64,000 nt of DNA, taken from positions 4,732,501 through 4,796,500 of the forward strand of contig NZ_CP041767.1 of assembly GCF_022026395.1 (NCBI RefSeq). The letters run 5' to 3'. This document shows, piece after piece, positions 52,283-61,050 of the stretch; positions within the stretch are counted from its first letter, which is position 1; each line of letters starts with the position of its first letter. The notes beneath the pieces were generated by a model. It had not been told where the DNA came from and ran no database searches. It worked only from the letters and a program-made list of their open reading frames with translations. The DNA is from Brevibacillus brevis (GTDB lineage: Bacteria; Bacillota; Bacilli; Brevibacillales; Brevibacillaceae). Made by a program: the position numbers and the translations under genes.

Positions 52283-53926
52283 CTATTGTTCTTTGTATCC
52301 CCACTTGAAGTCGATGTAGCCCAATGGATCGACCGTGATGCCTTTTACTTTTTCATTTTGTACCCATGAATTGACGCTGGAATACACACCAGTGACCGGC
52401 ATTTCTTCCATCAAGATGCTCTCCGCTTCGACCAGATACTGATTGCGTTTGGCCTCGTCCGGCTCGGCGTACGCCTTTTTCACCAGCTCTACGTATTTCT
52501 CGCTAAACCAGAAGGTAGAGTTATTGGAGCTGTACTTCTCCATCATCAGCTCCAGGAAGTTGACAGAGTCGTTGTAATCTCCCGTCCAGCCTGTTCGGGA
52601 AATCATGTACTTCCCTTGCTCCTGATCGTCAAACATGACCTTCAATTCTTTGTTGATCAGCTTGACGTCCACACCGAGAGCTTGCTTCCATTGAGCCTGC
52701 AATGCTTCGGCAATCTTCTTGTTGAGGTCGGAGGTATTGTAAAGATAGGTGATTTCGGGCAGCTTGGCGATACCAAGCTCCCTCATTCCTTCTGCCAATA
52801 ACTGTTTCGCCGTCTCCACATCGTTATCCTTGAAATATCCTTCCGGCTTTAGAGAAGCGGAAAGCGGGACGAAGCCCATCAAGGGAGTCTGTCCGGCTTG
52901 ACCGATGTTTTCTGCGATGTCACTGCGGTTGATCGCGTAGGCAAACGCTTTGCGGATTTTGCTATTCGTAAATGGCGGCTTCTGTGTCTGGAACAAGAGA
53001 TAGTAGTTGGTGGCACGTTTCATGGTTTGCAGCTTGCCTTCATCGCGCAACGGTCCAATGGCATCTGCAGGCAGACCGCTAATCGGGCCGCCAGCCCAAT
53101 CCAGCTCGCCGCTATTGAATAGCTCCAGCTCGGTATTCGTATCTTCTATCATGGAAAACTCGATTTCGTTAAACTTCACAACGTCTTTGTCCCAATAGTG
53201 CTCGTTTTTGACCAGCTCAATCTTGTTTTTATGCTCCCAATTTACGAGCTTGAACGGCCCATTGGTCACGATGGACTCGGGCTTTTTCGCCCAATCGGGA
53301 TTGGCTTCTACTACCTTTTGGTTGACCGGATAGTAGAAGGTCGCAAGTGTCAGGAAGTATGGAGTCGGGTTTTCCAAGGTGACTTGCAGGGTCTTGTCAT
53401 TGACGACCTTGATGCCGACATCCTCCGCTTTCGCCTTCCCTTCATAAAAGGCACGGGCATTTTTGATCGGATAATACTTGTAGGCGGACCCGCTGGCTGT
53501 CTTCGGATTGAGTACACGCATCCAGCCGTAGGCGAAGTCTTGAGCCGTAACCGGGTCGCCATTGCTCCACTTGCTGTCGCGCAATGTAAAGGTGTACACC
53601 TTTTTGTTCTCCGATACTTGAATGTCGGAGGCAACGGAATTGACTGGCTTGCCATCCTTGTCCAAACGAACGAGCCCGTCGTACAGCGAACGGATGAAAG
53701 CACCGGAAATCACATCGTTGGACATGCCTGAATCAAGTGTTTCGGGCTCTGCGGCATTCATGTGCAACGTCTGCTCGGCCGCAGTCTGCATAGTTGCCCG
53801 CTGCGCTGGCGCGGTTTGCTGCTGGTTGTCTGGTGCGGTTTGAGTCGGCGTATTGCCGCTGCTACAGCCTGCAAATAGTCCACTAAGCAAAACGAAGAGA
53901 CTTGTCATGACAACTGGTCTTTTCAT
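52283..53926 (-). CDS. Oligopeptide-binding lipoprotein (OppA family)
   Basis: 547 residues. Lipobox LLSGLFAGCSSG (Cys about 21), then an SBP_bac_5 domain with LHMNAAEPETLDSGMSNDVI, YTFTLRDSKWSNGDPVTAQD and YPVNQKVVEANPDWAKKPES. Binds peptides outside the membrane. No permease or ATPase is coded beside it, so it must use a transporter from elsewhere, possibly the operon at 54995-60970. First gene of an operon with two serine hydrolases. Confidence 0.93.
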   Translation of the reverse strand: MKRPVVMTSLFVLLSGLFAGCSSGNTPTQTAPDNQQQTAPAQRATMQTAAEQTLHMNAAEPETLDSGMSNDVISGAFIRSLYDGLVRLDKDGKPVNSVASDIQVSENKKVYTFTLRDSKWSNGDPVTAQDFAYGWMRVLNPKTASGSAYKYYPIKNARAFYEGKAKAEDVGIKVVNDKTLQVTLENPTPYFLTLATFYYPVNQKVVEANPDWAKKPESIVTNGPFKLVNWEHKNKIELVKNEHYWDKDVVKFNEIEFSMIEDTNTELELFNSGELDWAGGPISGLPADAIGPLRDEGKLQTMKRATNYYLLFQTQKPPFTNSKIRKAFAYAINRSDIAENIGQAGQTPLMGFVPLSASLKPEGYFKDNDVETAKQLLAEGMRELGIAKLPEITYLYNTSDLNKKIAEALQAQWKQALGVDVKLINKELKVMFDDQEQGKYMISRTGWTGDYNDSVNFLELMMEKYSSNNSTFWFSEKYVELVKKAYAEPDEAKRNQYLVEAESILMEEMPVTGVYSSVNSWVQNEKVKGITVDPLGYIDFKWGYKEQ

Positions 53927-54086
53927 GCTGTACCCCCTGTTTGAGTCGGATATCTAATTATTGAATAAATATTCTGCAAATTTTATGCCATTCGTATTTT
54001 CCGTTGTTCTTTAGTTGATTTTATTCCCTGCTGAATACATTTACCCGGGTCGGTCCGACAAGTTTCTACCAGTAGTCTCTGTCACG

Positions 54087-54118
54087 CAAAAAAGAAGTAT
54101 TCATCCTTGAATACTTCT
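54087..54118 (-). terminator. Rho-independent terminator
   Basis: Perfect 10-bp stem (GAAGTATTCA/TGAATACTTC) followed by six T on the minus strand; 30 nt past the DUF2325 stop. Confidence 0.85.
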
Positions 54119-54147
54119 ATTCATTCGCGCATATGGGGCTGTCCTCT

Positions 54148-54429
54148 CTAGCTTATTGCTGGTTCATACATAGCTACCGCATCACATGACCGTCGGCAAA
54201 AAACGATCGGGACGTGCTTTTGCTTCGCCAGCTTCTTTATATTTTTACACAAGCTGTGACTCACGAAGTTAATAAAGACAAGAACAAGTTCCGTATCAGA
54301 AGGAATCGTCGCCTTCACATCGGATTTTTTGCGACCAGATACGTGATAGACATTGTGGAACCCTTTGTTCTGCAACAAGCTCTCGATTTCTCCTACCCGA
54401 TCTCCTCCTACCACAAGAACGCCTGCCAT
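54148..54429 (-). CDS. DUF2325 domain protein
   Basis: 93 residues, one Rossmann-like domain. The DUF2325 pattern is plain: VLVVGGDRVGEIESLL, VSGRKKSDVKATIP, FINFVSHSLCKNIKKLAKQK, VPIVFCRRS. Two cysteines are conserved positions in the family and could be redox active. Function unknown. It follows yezD (36 bp) on the same strand. Confidence 0.85.
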   Translation of the reverse strand: MAGVLVVGGDRVGEIESLLQNKGFHNVYHVSGRKKSDVKATIPSDTELVLVFINFVSHSLCKNIKKLAKQKHVPIVFCRRSCDAVAMYEPAIS

Positions 54430-54465
54430 AGTCCTTCCTCCTCGCTTTTTTCCACGCCTTTTCTT

Positions 54466-54660
54466 CTATTTTCCGGTGCGCGCTTGCGAAATCTTTGCCT
54501 CAGGTTTTTCCGCCGGGAGTCTGTATTTTTCCGTTCGCTCAATCTGAACGACCTGTGAATCGTGAACCACAATATGTATGGAGCCGTATTCCAAACCGTC
54601 CAGTGCGCGTGCGATTTTCTCTAATAAGAGATCGTCCAGGGGAATCTCATTCTTTGCCAT
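54466..54660 (-). CDS. YezD family protein (DUF2292)
   Basis: 64 residues. LLEKIARALDGLEYGSIHIVVHDSQVVQIERTEKYRL is the DUF2292/YezD core. YezD-type genes are frequent in sulfur-assimilation contexts of Bacillota, but their action is unknown. ATG 54660 has SD AGGAGTG. First gene of a two-gene operon with DUF2325; strong promoter and a candidate operator lie upstream. Confidence 0.85.
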   Translation of the reverse strand: MAKNEIPLDDLLLEKIARALDGLEYGSIHIVVHDSQVVQIERTEKYRLPAEKPEAKISQARTGK

Positions 54661-54699
54661 GGGGATCACACTCCTGTTTCATCAAATTTAATGTATATT

Positions 54700-54719
54700 A
54701 TTCCTACCTATTTAGTATG
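54700..54719. promoter_or_regulatory. Shared operator-like motif (site 1)
   Basis: ATTCCTACCTATTTAGTATG. It equals the site at 61051-61070 in 17 of 20 positions and has the same place, directly downstream of the -10 on the minus strand, where a repressor would block transcription. The regulator is unknown; a CymR-like Rrf2 factor is a guess from the sulfur link of YezD. Confidence 0.5.
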
Positions 54720-54731
54720 TTTTTTAATCTG

Positions 54732-54761
54732 ATAATACCTCTTGAGCCCGATTGCTGTCAA
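54732..54761 (-). promoter_or_regulatory. Promoter of yezD operon inside an inverted repeat
   Basis: TTGACA (54761-54756), 18-nt spacer, TATTAT (54737-54732) on the minus strand. An inverted repeat ACCTCTTGAGCCC (54738-54750) / GGGCATCAAGAGGT (54777-54790) brackets the -35. Confidence 0.7.
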
Positions 54762-54816
54762 TGTCAAACAGTTTGGGCATCAAGAGGTCTCTCACCTCAT
54801 TTTCCTTCGATTGACG

Positions 54817-54872
54817 AAAAGCTCCCTGCGCAACTAGACAGCTTGGTTGTCTTTGTCCTCGCGGGAGCTTTC
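54817..54872 (-). terminator. Hairpin, probable terminator of the peptide ABC operon
   Basis: Outer stem AAAGCTCCC/GGGAGCTTT with an inner pairing in a 36-base loop; on the minus strand TTTTCG follows. It lies about 120 nt past the last ABC gene. Between 54873 and 54994 nothing else is seen. Confidence 0.5.
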
Positions 54873-54994
54873 GGTCGACCGATCAGCTAATCACATAAAA
54901 ACCGATGCATTTACTCTGATATGAAAATATTACCATACAATTCTGTCATCGGTCAATGCCCCGCGTAATTCTTCATTCCCTCCATTGTTTCCCG

Positions 54995-55960
54995 TTACAC
55001 CAAGTGACAGGCGACAAATCTGTCGGTACTGACTTCGCGGAAAGCAGGCACTTCCTGTCGGCAAATGTCTTTCACATACGGGCAGCGCGTGTGGAATTTG
55101 CACCCTGCCGGAGGATTCGCTGGACTTGGCATGTCTCCCTGCAGGACGATGCGTTCGCGCTTTTTCTTTGGGATCGGAAGCGGCACAGAGGAGAGCAATG
55201 CTTTGGTGTACGGATGGAGCGGCTCCAAAAACAATTCATCCCGAGGTGCCAGCTCCAGCAATGACCCCAGATACATGACCCCAATCCTCGTGCACAGATG
55301 CTCCACGACGCTCAAATCATGCGAAATAAATAAGTACGTCAGCTTCCTTTGCTCCTGCAACTCTGCGAACAAATTGATAATTTGCGCTTGGATTGACACA
55401 TCCAGAGCAGATACTGGCTCATCCGCGACGATAAAATCAGGGTTCATCATAATGGCCCGTGCGATACCAATCCGTTGACGTTGACCACCCGAGAATTCAT
55501 GCGGATACCGATCGACATGATACGATGCCAATCCACATAAAGCCATGACCTCTAAGACTCTTTCTCTGACCTCCGCTTGTGGGAGCAGCCCGTGATCAAG
55601 CAGCGCTTCACCCAGTGCTTCTCCGATTCGGACGCGCGGATTCAATGAGCTGTACGGGTCTTGAAAAATATATTGCATCCGGGGGCGCAAAGCTCGGAGC
55701 TCTTGGCGATTCAAGGCGTGCACATCGATACCCTGGAAGCGGACTTCTCCCTCTGTTTTTTCCAAAAGGCGCAAGATCGTGCGACCTGTCGTGCTTTTCC
55801 CGCTGCCGGATTCACCGACCAATCCGAACGTCTCTCCTTTTTGGATGGAAAAGCTGACGTCATCCACTGCTTTCACATGGCCGATCGTCCTGCCTAAAAG
55901 CCCTCCGGTAATCGGGTAATATTTTTTCAATCGGCGCACTTCCAGCAAATTACTGTCCAC
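54995..55960 (-). CDS. Peptide ABC transporter ATP-binding protein (OppF/DppF type)
   Basis: 321 residues. Walker A GLVGESGSGKSTTGR, signature FSGGQRQRIGIARA, Walker B PDFIVADEPVSALD, H-loop SHDLSVVEHL, and the C-terminal oligopeptide domain with CxFHTRCPYVKDICRQE cysteines. GTG 55960 is preferred: SD GAGGAGGAGA is 6 nt before it, and OppF proteins begin at LLEVRRLKKYYP. It overlaps the end of the oppD-type gene by 11 bp. Last gene of the operon. Confidence 0.95.
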   Translation of the reverse strand: MDSNLLEVRRLKKYYPITGGLLGRTIGHVKAVDDVSFSIQKGETFGLVGESGSGKSTTGRTILRLLEKTEGEVRFQGIDVHALNRQELRALRPRMQYIFQDPYSSLNPRVRIGEALGEALLDHGLLPQAEVRERVLEVMALCGLASYHVDRYPHEFSGGQRQRIGIARAIMMNPDFIVADEPVSALDVSIQAQIINLFAELQEQRKLTYLFISHDLSVVEHLCTRIGVMYLGSLLELAPRDELFLEPLHPYTKALLSSVPLPIPKKKRERIVLQGDMPSPANPPAGCKFHTRCPYVKDICRQEVPAFREVSTDRFVACHLV

Positions 55961-56936
55961 AGGTGATCTCCTCCTCATACAGCCAGCACGCGACCTTTCT
56001 GCCGTCTCCCCCATCACGCAAAGGTGGCTGCTTCACCCGGCAAATGTTCAAGCATTGATCGCATCGGTCAAGAAAATAGCACGATTCACCGAGCGTCGTC
56101 GGATTTGGTACTTGACCAGGGATGGAATACAGCTTGGCTCTGCGTTGATTCAGCACAGGCTTGGATCGAAGCAAGCCTTGTGTATACGGGTGCTTCGGCT
56201 CCTCGAACAGCTCGACGACAGGAGACACCTCTACCACTTTCCCTGCGTACATCACGACGACATGATCGGCCATTTCCGCTACGACCCCCAGATCGTGCGT
56301 GATAAAAAGAATCGCAGTTTGGGCTTCATCCTTGATTTTGCGCAGCAGATCGAGGATTTGCGCCTGAATGGTCACATCCAAAGCAGTCGTCGGCTCATCG
56401 GCGATCAGCAGGCGGGGATTGCAGGATATTGCAATGGCAATCATAATGCGCTGCAGCATGCCACCGCTCAATTCATGGGGGTACGATTTGGCGATTTCTT
56501 TTGCCCGGGGGATTCCGACCAGCTCGATCAGCTCGATGGCTCGCGCTTGGGCTGCTTTTTTGCTTAATCCCTGATGCTCCATGATCGGCTCCATGATCTG
56601 CTCACCGATGGTCAGTACGGGATTGAGTGACGACATCGGCTCCTGAAAAATCATGGCCAGCTCATTGCCGCGGAGCTTGCGCATTTCTTCTTTGCTGACT
56701 TTTCGCAGGTCACGGCCTGCAAACCATATCTCACCCGAAACGATACTGCCTACCGCCTCTGGGATTAGTCCCATCAATGACATGGCTGCCGCGCTTTTGC
56801 CGCAGCCTGACTCGCCTACGATGCATACGGTCTCTCCTTCATAGATGCGCAGATCGAGGGCATCGACTGCTTTGACCACGCCTTGTTCGGACTTGAAGTT
56901 GGTGCTTAGATTTTGGATTTCGACTAGAGCATTCAT
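55950..56936 (-). CDS. Peptide ABC transporter ATP-binding protein (OppD/DppD type)
   Basis: 328 residues. Walker A CIVGESGCGKSAAAMS, signature ELSGGMLQRIMIAIA, Walker B PRLLIADEPTTALD, and the family C-terminal Cys-rich part CYFLDRCDQCLNICR. ATG 56936 is chosen: the frame continues upstream only through repeat copy 3, which is non-coding. It follows the permease gene after 305 bp that are filled by the repeat. Confidence 0.95.
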   Translation of the reverse strand: MNALVEIQNLSTNFKSEQGVVKAVDALDLRIYEGETVCIVGESGCGKSAAAMSLMGLIPEAVGSIVSGEIWFAGRDLRKVSKEEMRKLRGNELAMIFQEPMSSLNPVLTIGEQIMEPIMEHQGLSKKAAQARAIELIELVGIPRAKEIAKSYPHELSGGMLQRIMIAIAISCNPRLLIADEPTTALDVTIQAQILDLLRKIKDEAQTAILFITHDLGVVAEMADHVVVMYAGKVVEVSPVVELFEEPKHPYTQGLLRSKPVLNQRRAKLYSIPGQVPNPTTLGESCYFLDRCDQCLNICRVKQPPLRDGGDGRKVACWLYEEEITCGQ

Positions 56937-56970
56937 GCTTGGCTCACCTGCCTTTTCGTGTATTTGAAGG

Positions 56971-57190
56971 AGCTGTAGTGGAGAGGGAGAAGTGATTTCC
57001 AGTCTACGCTTCGGCCTACGCCCCGCAATGGGGTCATGACTGTCCGCTTCGGAACGCGCTTCAAACCCGAAAACGCGCAGGCGTTTTTGTATGTAATAAA
57101 AGCTGAAATTCCCCGCCATTTTTTCCTACGCTGGGGCGGGCTCCAGAGGCGCTTGGACTGGAAATCACTTCCCCTTGCGCTGCTTTAGCT
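56971..57190. repeat. Intergenic repeat, copy 3 (module B only, inverted)
   Basis: About 220 bp between the permease and ATPase genes. Reverse complement of module B. Arms GAAGTGATTTCCAGTC (56990) and GACTGGAAATCACTTC (57156) are perfectly complementary, although both differ from copy 1 at the same places: compensatory change. The ends AGCTGTAG and CTTTAGCT are partly inverted too. No linker or module A is seen next to it. Nothing else lies in 56937-57240. Confidence 0.88.
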
Positions 57191-57240
57191 ATCCTCTTGA
57201 AAGTAAGTTCAAGAAGGTAAAAACAATTCAAAAGAACCCC

Positions 57241-58167
57241 TCAACGCTTCTGCTTCGGGTCCAAAGCATCCCGCAGTCCATCCCCTAGCAAATTAATCGA
57301 GATGACAGTAGCAAAAATAGCAATTCCAGGAGGAACCCACAGCCACGGTCTTTTCTGAAAATCGATCAAGGTATTTGCCGCATCCATCATGTTGCCCCAT
57401 GTCGGCGTTGGCGGGACGACTCCGAGGCCGAAGTACGATAATACGGATTCGCTCAGGATCGCACCACCGACATTCAAAGTGGCAACGACAATCAAGAGCG
57501 GTGTGAGATTGGGCAGCAAATGGAAGAATAGCTTGCGTCTGTCGCGCAGACCGAGGACTTCTGCTGCTTGCATGAATTCACTTTCACGCAGGGTGAGCAT
57601 CTGGCTGCGGACCATTCGCGCCAAGCCGGGCCAGCCGATCAAACTCAGCATGACCATGACGATGTAAATGCGGTAGTCGGTCGGGATTTTCCACTCGGAG
57701 AGGACTGCGCCCATAATAAACAAGAGCGGCAGACCAGGAATGGTCATGAGCACGTCTGCTACACGCATGATCACTTGATCGACCCACCCGCGGTAAAAGC
57801 CAGCCAGCGCACCAAGAAGGGCGCCAATGGAAACGGAGAGCACCATAGAGGCGATGCCGACTGTCAATGAGATTCGGCCAGCCTGCATCAACCGCGTCAA
57901 AATGTCTCTGCCCAAACTGTCCGTCCCAAGCCAATGGGCGAAGCTCGGCGGCTTGTTGATCATGGCCGTATTGATCTTGCCGGAGGCGTACGGAGAAAAA
58001 AACGGACCGATGAAACACATCACTGCCATGACGAGTAAAAACACAAGTCCAACCATGGCCAGACGCTTCTTTTTCAATCGCAAAAACGCCTCGTGCCACA
58101 AGGACGAACGCAACGCTACCTGCTCCGGTCTCGTCACCTCCGCTACTTCACTTACCGTTGATGCCAT
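57241..58167 (-). CDS. Peptide ABC transporter permease (OppC/DppC type)
   Basis: 308 residues, six membrane helices. N-terminal HEAFLRLKKKRLAMVGLVFL; GTDSLGRDILTRLMQAGRIS; EAA loop QAAEVLGLRDRRKLFFHLLP; end PGIAIFATVISINLLGDGLRD with the family motif. It follows the OppB-type gene after 11 bp. Confidence 0.95.
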   Translation of the reverse strand: MASTVSEVAEVTRPEQVALRSSLWHEAFLRLKKKRLAMVGLVFLLVMAVMCFIGPFFSPYASGKINTAMINKPPSFAHWLGTDSLGRDILTRLMQAGRISLTVGIASMVLSVSIGALLGALAGFYRGWVDQVIMRVADVLMTIPGLPLLFIMGAVLSEWKIPTDYRIYIVMVMLSLIGWPGLARMVRSQMLTLRESEFMQAAEVLGLRDRRKLFFHLLPNLTPLLIVVATLNVGGAILSESVLSYFGLGVVPPTPTWGNMMDAANTLIDFQKRPWLWVPPGIAIFATVISINLLGDGLRDALDPKQKR

Positions 58168-58178
58168 CGTTTTCCCTC

Positions 58179-59135
58179 CTATTTCAACCGAACCCGCGGG
58201 TCAGCCACTCTGTACAGCAAATCAGCAGATAAGTTTCCGATGACGGTGAGAATCGCCAGGAACATCGTAAAGCCCATCAAAAGCGGGTAGTCCCGTACAG
58301 AAAACGCCTGCATGTACAACTGTCCGACACCGGGCCAGTTAAATATTTTTTCCGTGATGATCGCCCCACCGAACAATGCTGGCAGCTCAAAGCCTAACAG
58401 TGTAATGGCGGGCAGGAGCGCATTGCGCAGCGCGTGCTTGTGCAGGACGACTTTTTCCTTCAGCCCTTTTGCCCGAGCCGTACGCACGAAGTCTTGTTGG
58501 ATGACCTCCAGCATATTCGTGCGGAAATAGCGAGTCAGCGTCCCCACGCTCAGCAAAGTCAAAACAGTCACAGGCAAAAACATATGCTGAACCACGTCCC
58601 ACGCATAGGCGAGCCCTGTTTCCTTGCTGCCGATCATCATCATGCCCCCTGCGGGAAACAGCTTGGCGTCGACGGCAAACAACTTGATAAACAGCAGTCC
58701 AACGAAAAAGACAGGCAGCGACATCGCAGCAAAAACACCGATCGTCACGAGCGCATCGAACCAGGAATGCTGCCTTGCAGCTGACAGAACTCCGATTGAG
58801 ATCGCGATTACCCACGTAAAAAAAGTGGAGGTAATCGCCAGTAAAAACGAATTCCAGATGTAATCGTTCAACAGCGACATCACCGGCTGCTGGTATTGCA
58901 GAGAGTAACCAAAATCGCCTTGTATGGCGTTTTTCATCCAAATGAAATACCGTTCGACGACAGGCTTATCCAGCCCGTACATCGCTTTCAGCTCCAGCTT
59001 TCGTTCGGCTGTCAGCTTGGGACTCGTATCGACGAAATCACCTGGCGTTAGGGCATACAGGAAAAAAATCAAAATGGATGCGCCGAAGAGAGTCAACGCC
59101 ATGTAAAAGACCCTTTTCAGGAAGTAGGACGTCAT
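58179..59135 (-). CDS. Peptide ABC transporter permease (OppB/DppB type)
   Basis: 318 residues, six helices. MTSYFLKRVFYMALTLFG start; GLDKPVVERYFIWMKNAIQG; EAA loop RTARAKGLKEKVVLHKHALR. ATG 59135 has SD AAAGGAGG; 19 upstream codons overlap the terminator and are dropped. Confidence 0.95.
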   Translation of the reverse strand: MTSYFLKRVFYMALTLFGASILIFFLYALTPGDFVDTSPKLTAERKLELKAMYGLDKPVVERYFIWMKNAIQGDFGYSLQYQQPVMSLLNDYIWNSFLLAITSTFFTWVIAISIGVLSAARQHSWFDALVTIGVFAAMSLPVFFVGLLFIKLFAVDAKLFPAGGMMMIGSKETGLAYAWDVVQHMFLPVTVLTLLSVGTLTRYFRTNMLEVIQQDFVRTARAKGLKEKVVLHKHALRNALLPAITLLGFELPALFGGAIITEKIFNWPGVGQLYMQAFSVRDYPLLMGFTMFLAILTVIGNLSADLLYRVADPRVRLK

Positions 59136-59160
59136 CGTTGGCCTCCTTTCATGCTTGGGG

Positions 59161-59190
59161 AAAAAAGAAAGCCCAGCCCCAGGGCCGGGC
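59161..59190 (-). terminator. Intra-operon terminator after the binding-protein gene
   Basis: Stem GCCCAGCCC/GGGCCGGGC with one mismatch, followed on the minus strand by TTTCTTTTTT. It lies between the binding-protein gene and the permease SD, so partial read-through should give more binding protein than permease. Confidence 0.75.
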
Positions 59191-59221
59191 ACAACATTCG
59201 TAAATCAGTTACTCGAACCTG

Positions 59222-60970
59222 TTACTCAATTCTGATACCAGGCAGGCTGGTCGAAATACCGGTGAACGGATTCGGTTCCAAGCCCTTGATCTTGCCGTTG
59301 TGCGCAGACAAAATTTTGCGGTAGCCGAGGAAGATGTATGGTGGGTCATCGCTCAACTCTTTGTACAGGTCTTTGTAGATTGCTTTGCGCTTCTCGATGT
59401 CCAGCGTAGATAGACCTGCTTCCAGCAATTCGTCTACTTTGGCATTGGAGTAGCCGTTCGTTCCGGTAAATCCGCTCTTGCCCTTTTTCGTGGAGAAGGC
59501 GTCTACACCGTCATCTGGATCGATCAGCATCGTGGTCGAGAACGAAGCGAGGTCGTGATCGCCTTTTTCCGTCCGTGCCAAAACGGCGTTGTAGTCCATC
59601 ATTTCTGCTTCAAACTGGATGCCCAGCTCTTTGTAGTTTTCTTTGGCAATCGGGATCAGAACTTCTCCCAGCTTTCCTTTTGTCGTGTAGTAATGCACGA
59701 TCAGCTTTTGTCCGTCTTTCTCGCGGATACCATCGGCGCCCGGCTTCCAGCCCGCTTCATCCAGGAGCTGCTTCGCCTTTTCCGGATTGTAGGCGTACGG
59801 ATTGACATCCTCCGTATAGGCCCACGAAACAGGGCTAATCGGTACGTTGGCGACTTGCGCGTAGCCTTGATAGGTCAGGTCCAGAATCTTTTGGCGATCC
59901 AGTCCGTAGATGAAGGCTTGGCGGACGCGCTTGTCTTTAAAAAAGGGCTTGGAATGATTGAACTTGATGTACGAATAGGCACTGGAGGTGTACAGATTGA
60001 TATTCACGTATCCCAGCTCTTGCAACTGCTCAATATTATCCGAGTTGACGGTAAAAGAGTTGTAATCCATTTCCCCTGTCTGGATAAACTGCAGAGCGTC
60101 GCCCTCTGTCGTCTTGTAGATAAAATGCTCGACTTGCGGCTTGCCCGCGTAATAGTGCTCGTTTGCGAGATAGCGGACTTCTTGACCAGGAATGTACGCC
60201 TCAAATTTGTAAGGTCCAGCTCCCAATGGCTTGCCGTGCAAGGTGCGGAGATACTCCAGATCGCCTGGTTTGTACTCCTTGCCGTAGTACGCCTTGGAGA
60301 GCACCTGCCCGCCTAACAGGACGAGAGACTTGGCGTTCACTTTCTCCGTCGTGATCTGGATCGTCTGTGGATCAATCACCTTGATCCCTTCGATCGTGTT
60401 CGCTTTGCCTTCCTTGTATTCACGACCACCCTTGATACTTGCTACGAAAATATCCGTTTCGCCGTCGTACGTTTTGTCGTGCAGAATCGTCAGTGTAAAG
60501 GCTACATCCTCTGCCGTCAGCGGTGAACCATCGCTGAATTTCAGATTCGGTCTCAGGTGGAATGTATACGTGAGCTGGTCAGGAGATACGTCCCATTTTT
60601 CCGCGAGCTTGGGTACTGGCTTTCCTGTCGCATCGACATCGACCAGTGATTCGAAAATCGCTGAGGTGACGTTGCCATCGTAGCCGTTGTGGTAAAAAAA
60701 CGGGTTAAACACGCCGCCTGGCTCCGTCAGGCCAGCAATGAAGGTATCGGTCCTCTTGGCGGCTGCTTCCGGCAGCTTGGATAAATCCGTAGCCAAATTG
60801 ATGCCGTCTTTTATGTCTTGCACCTTGCTGGCAGCAGGTGCTGATGCTTCTGTCGACGGAGTCGCCGTTTGTGTCGAGGTAGCCGGCGCACTGCCCTCGG
60901 AACTGCAACCTGTGACCAGTAGCGTCCCTAGCAGCAAAGTTGAAATGATTTGCGAAAGCCTTTTTTTCAT
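59222..60970 (-). CDS. Peptide-binding lipoprotein (SBP family 5)
   Basis: 582 residues. Lipobox TLLVTGCSSEGS (Cys 22); SBP_bac_5 domain with LTYTFHLRPNLKFSDGSPLT and VFNPFFYHNGYDGNV; Thr/Ser/Ala-rich linker after the lipid anchor (about 25-50). Receptor of the peptide ABC operon downstream. Promoter and shared operator motif upstream suggest control together with yezD. Peptide specificity not readable. Confidence 0.94.
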   Translation of the reverse strand: MKKRLSQIISTLLLGTLLVTGCSSEGSAPATSTQTATPSTEASAPAASKVQDIKDGINLATDLSKLPEAAAKRTDTFIAGLTEPGGVFNPFFYHNGYDGNVTSAIFESLVDVDATGKPVPKLAEKWDVSPDQLTYTFHLRPNLKFSDGSPLTAEDVAFTLTILHDKTYDGETDIFVASIKGGREYKEGKANTIEGIKVIDPQTIQITTEKVNAKSLVLLGGQVLSKAYYGKEYKPGDLEYLRTLHGKPLGAGPYKFEAYIPGQEVRYLANEHYYAGKPQVEHFIYKTTEGDALQFIQTGEMDYNSFTVNSDNIEQLQELGYVNINLYTSSAYSYIKFNHSKPFFKDKRVRQAFIYGLDRQKILDLTYQGYAQVANVPISPVSWAYTEDVNPYAYNPEKAKQLLDEAGWKPGADGIREKDGQKLIVHYYTTKGKLGEVLIPIAKENYKELGIQFEAEMMDYNAVLARTEKGDHDLASFSTTMLIDPDDGVDAFSTKKGKSGFTGTNGYSNAKVDELLEAGLSTLDIEKRKAIYKDLYKELSDDPPYIFLGYRKILSAHNGKIKGLEPNPFTGISTSLPGIRIE

Positions 60971-61050
60971 GGTGATCCTCCTTCATATCCACTCACTCAG
61001 TGAAACCAGCTCCTCCGGTGGTCCGGTCGGATCAAAAAATATACCTTATA

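Noticed and set aside
54738-54872. Possible SAM (S-box) or T-box leader upstream of yezD
   Set aside because: I looked for the S-box core and for the T-box AGGGTGGNACCGCG; neither is present. The inverted repeat surrounds promoter elements, so it is DNA-level rather than a leader RNA.
56937-57119. N-terminal extension of the OppD-type gene
   Set aside because: The extra 61 codons come from repeat module B read in frame; the family start is at 56936.
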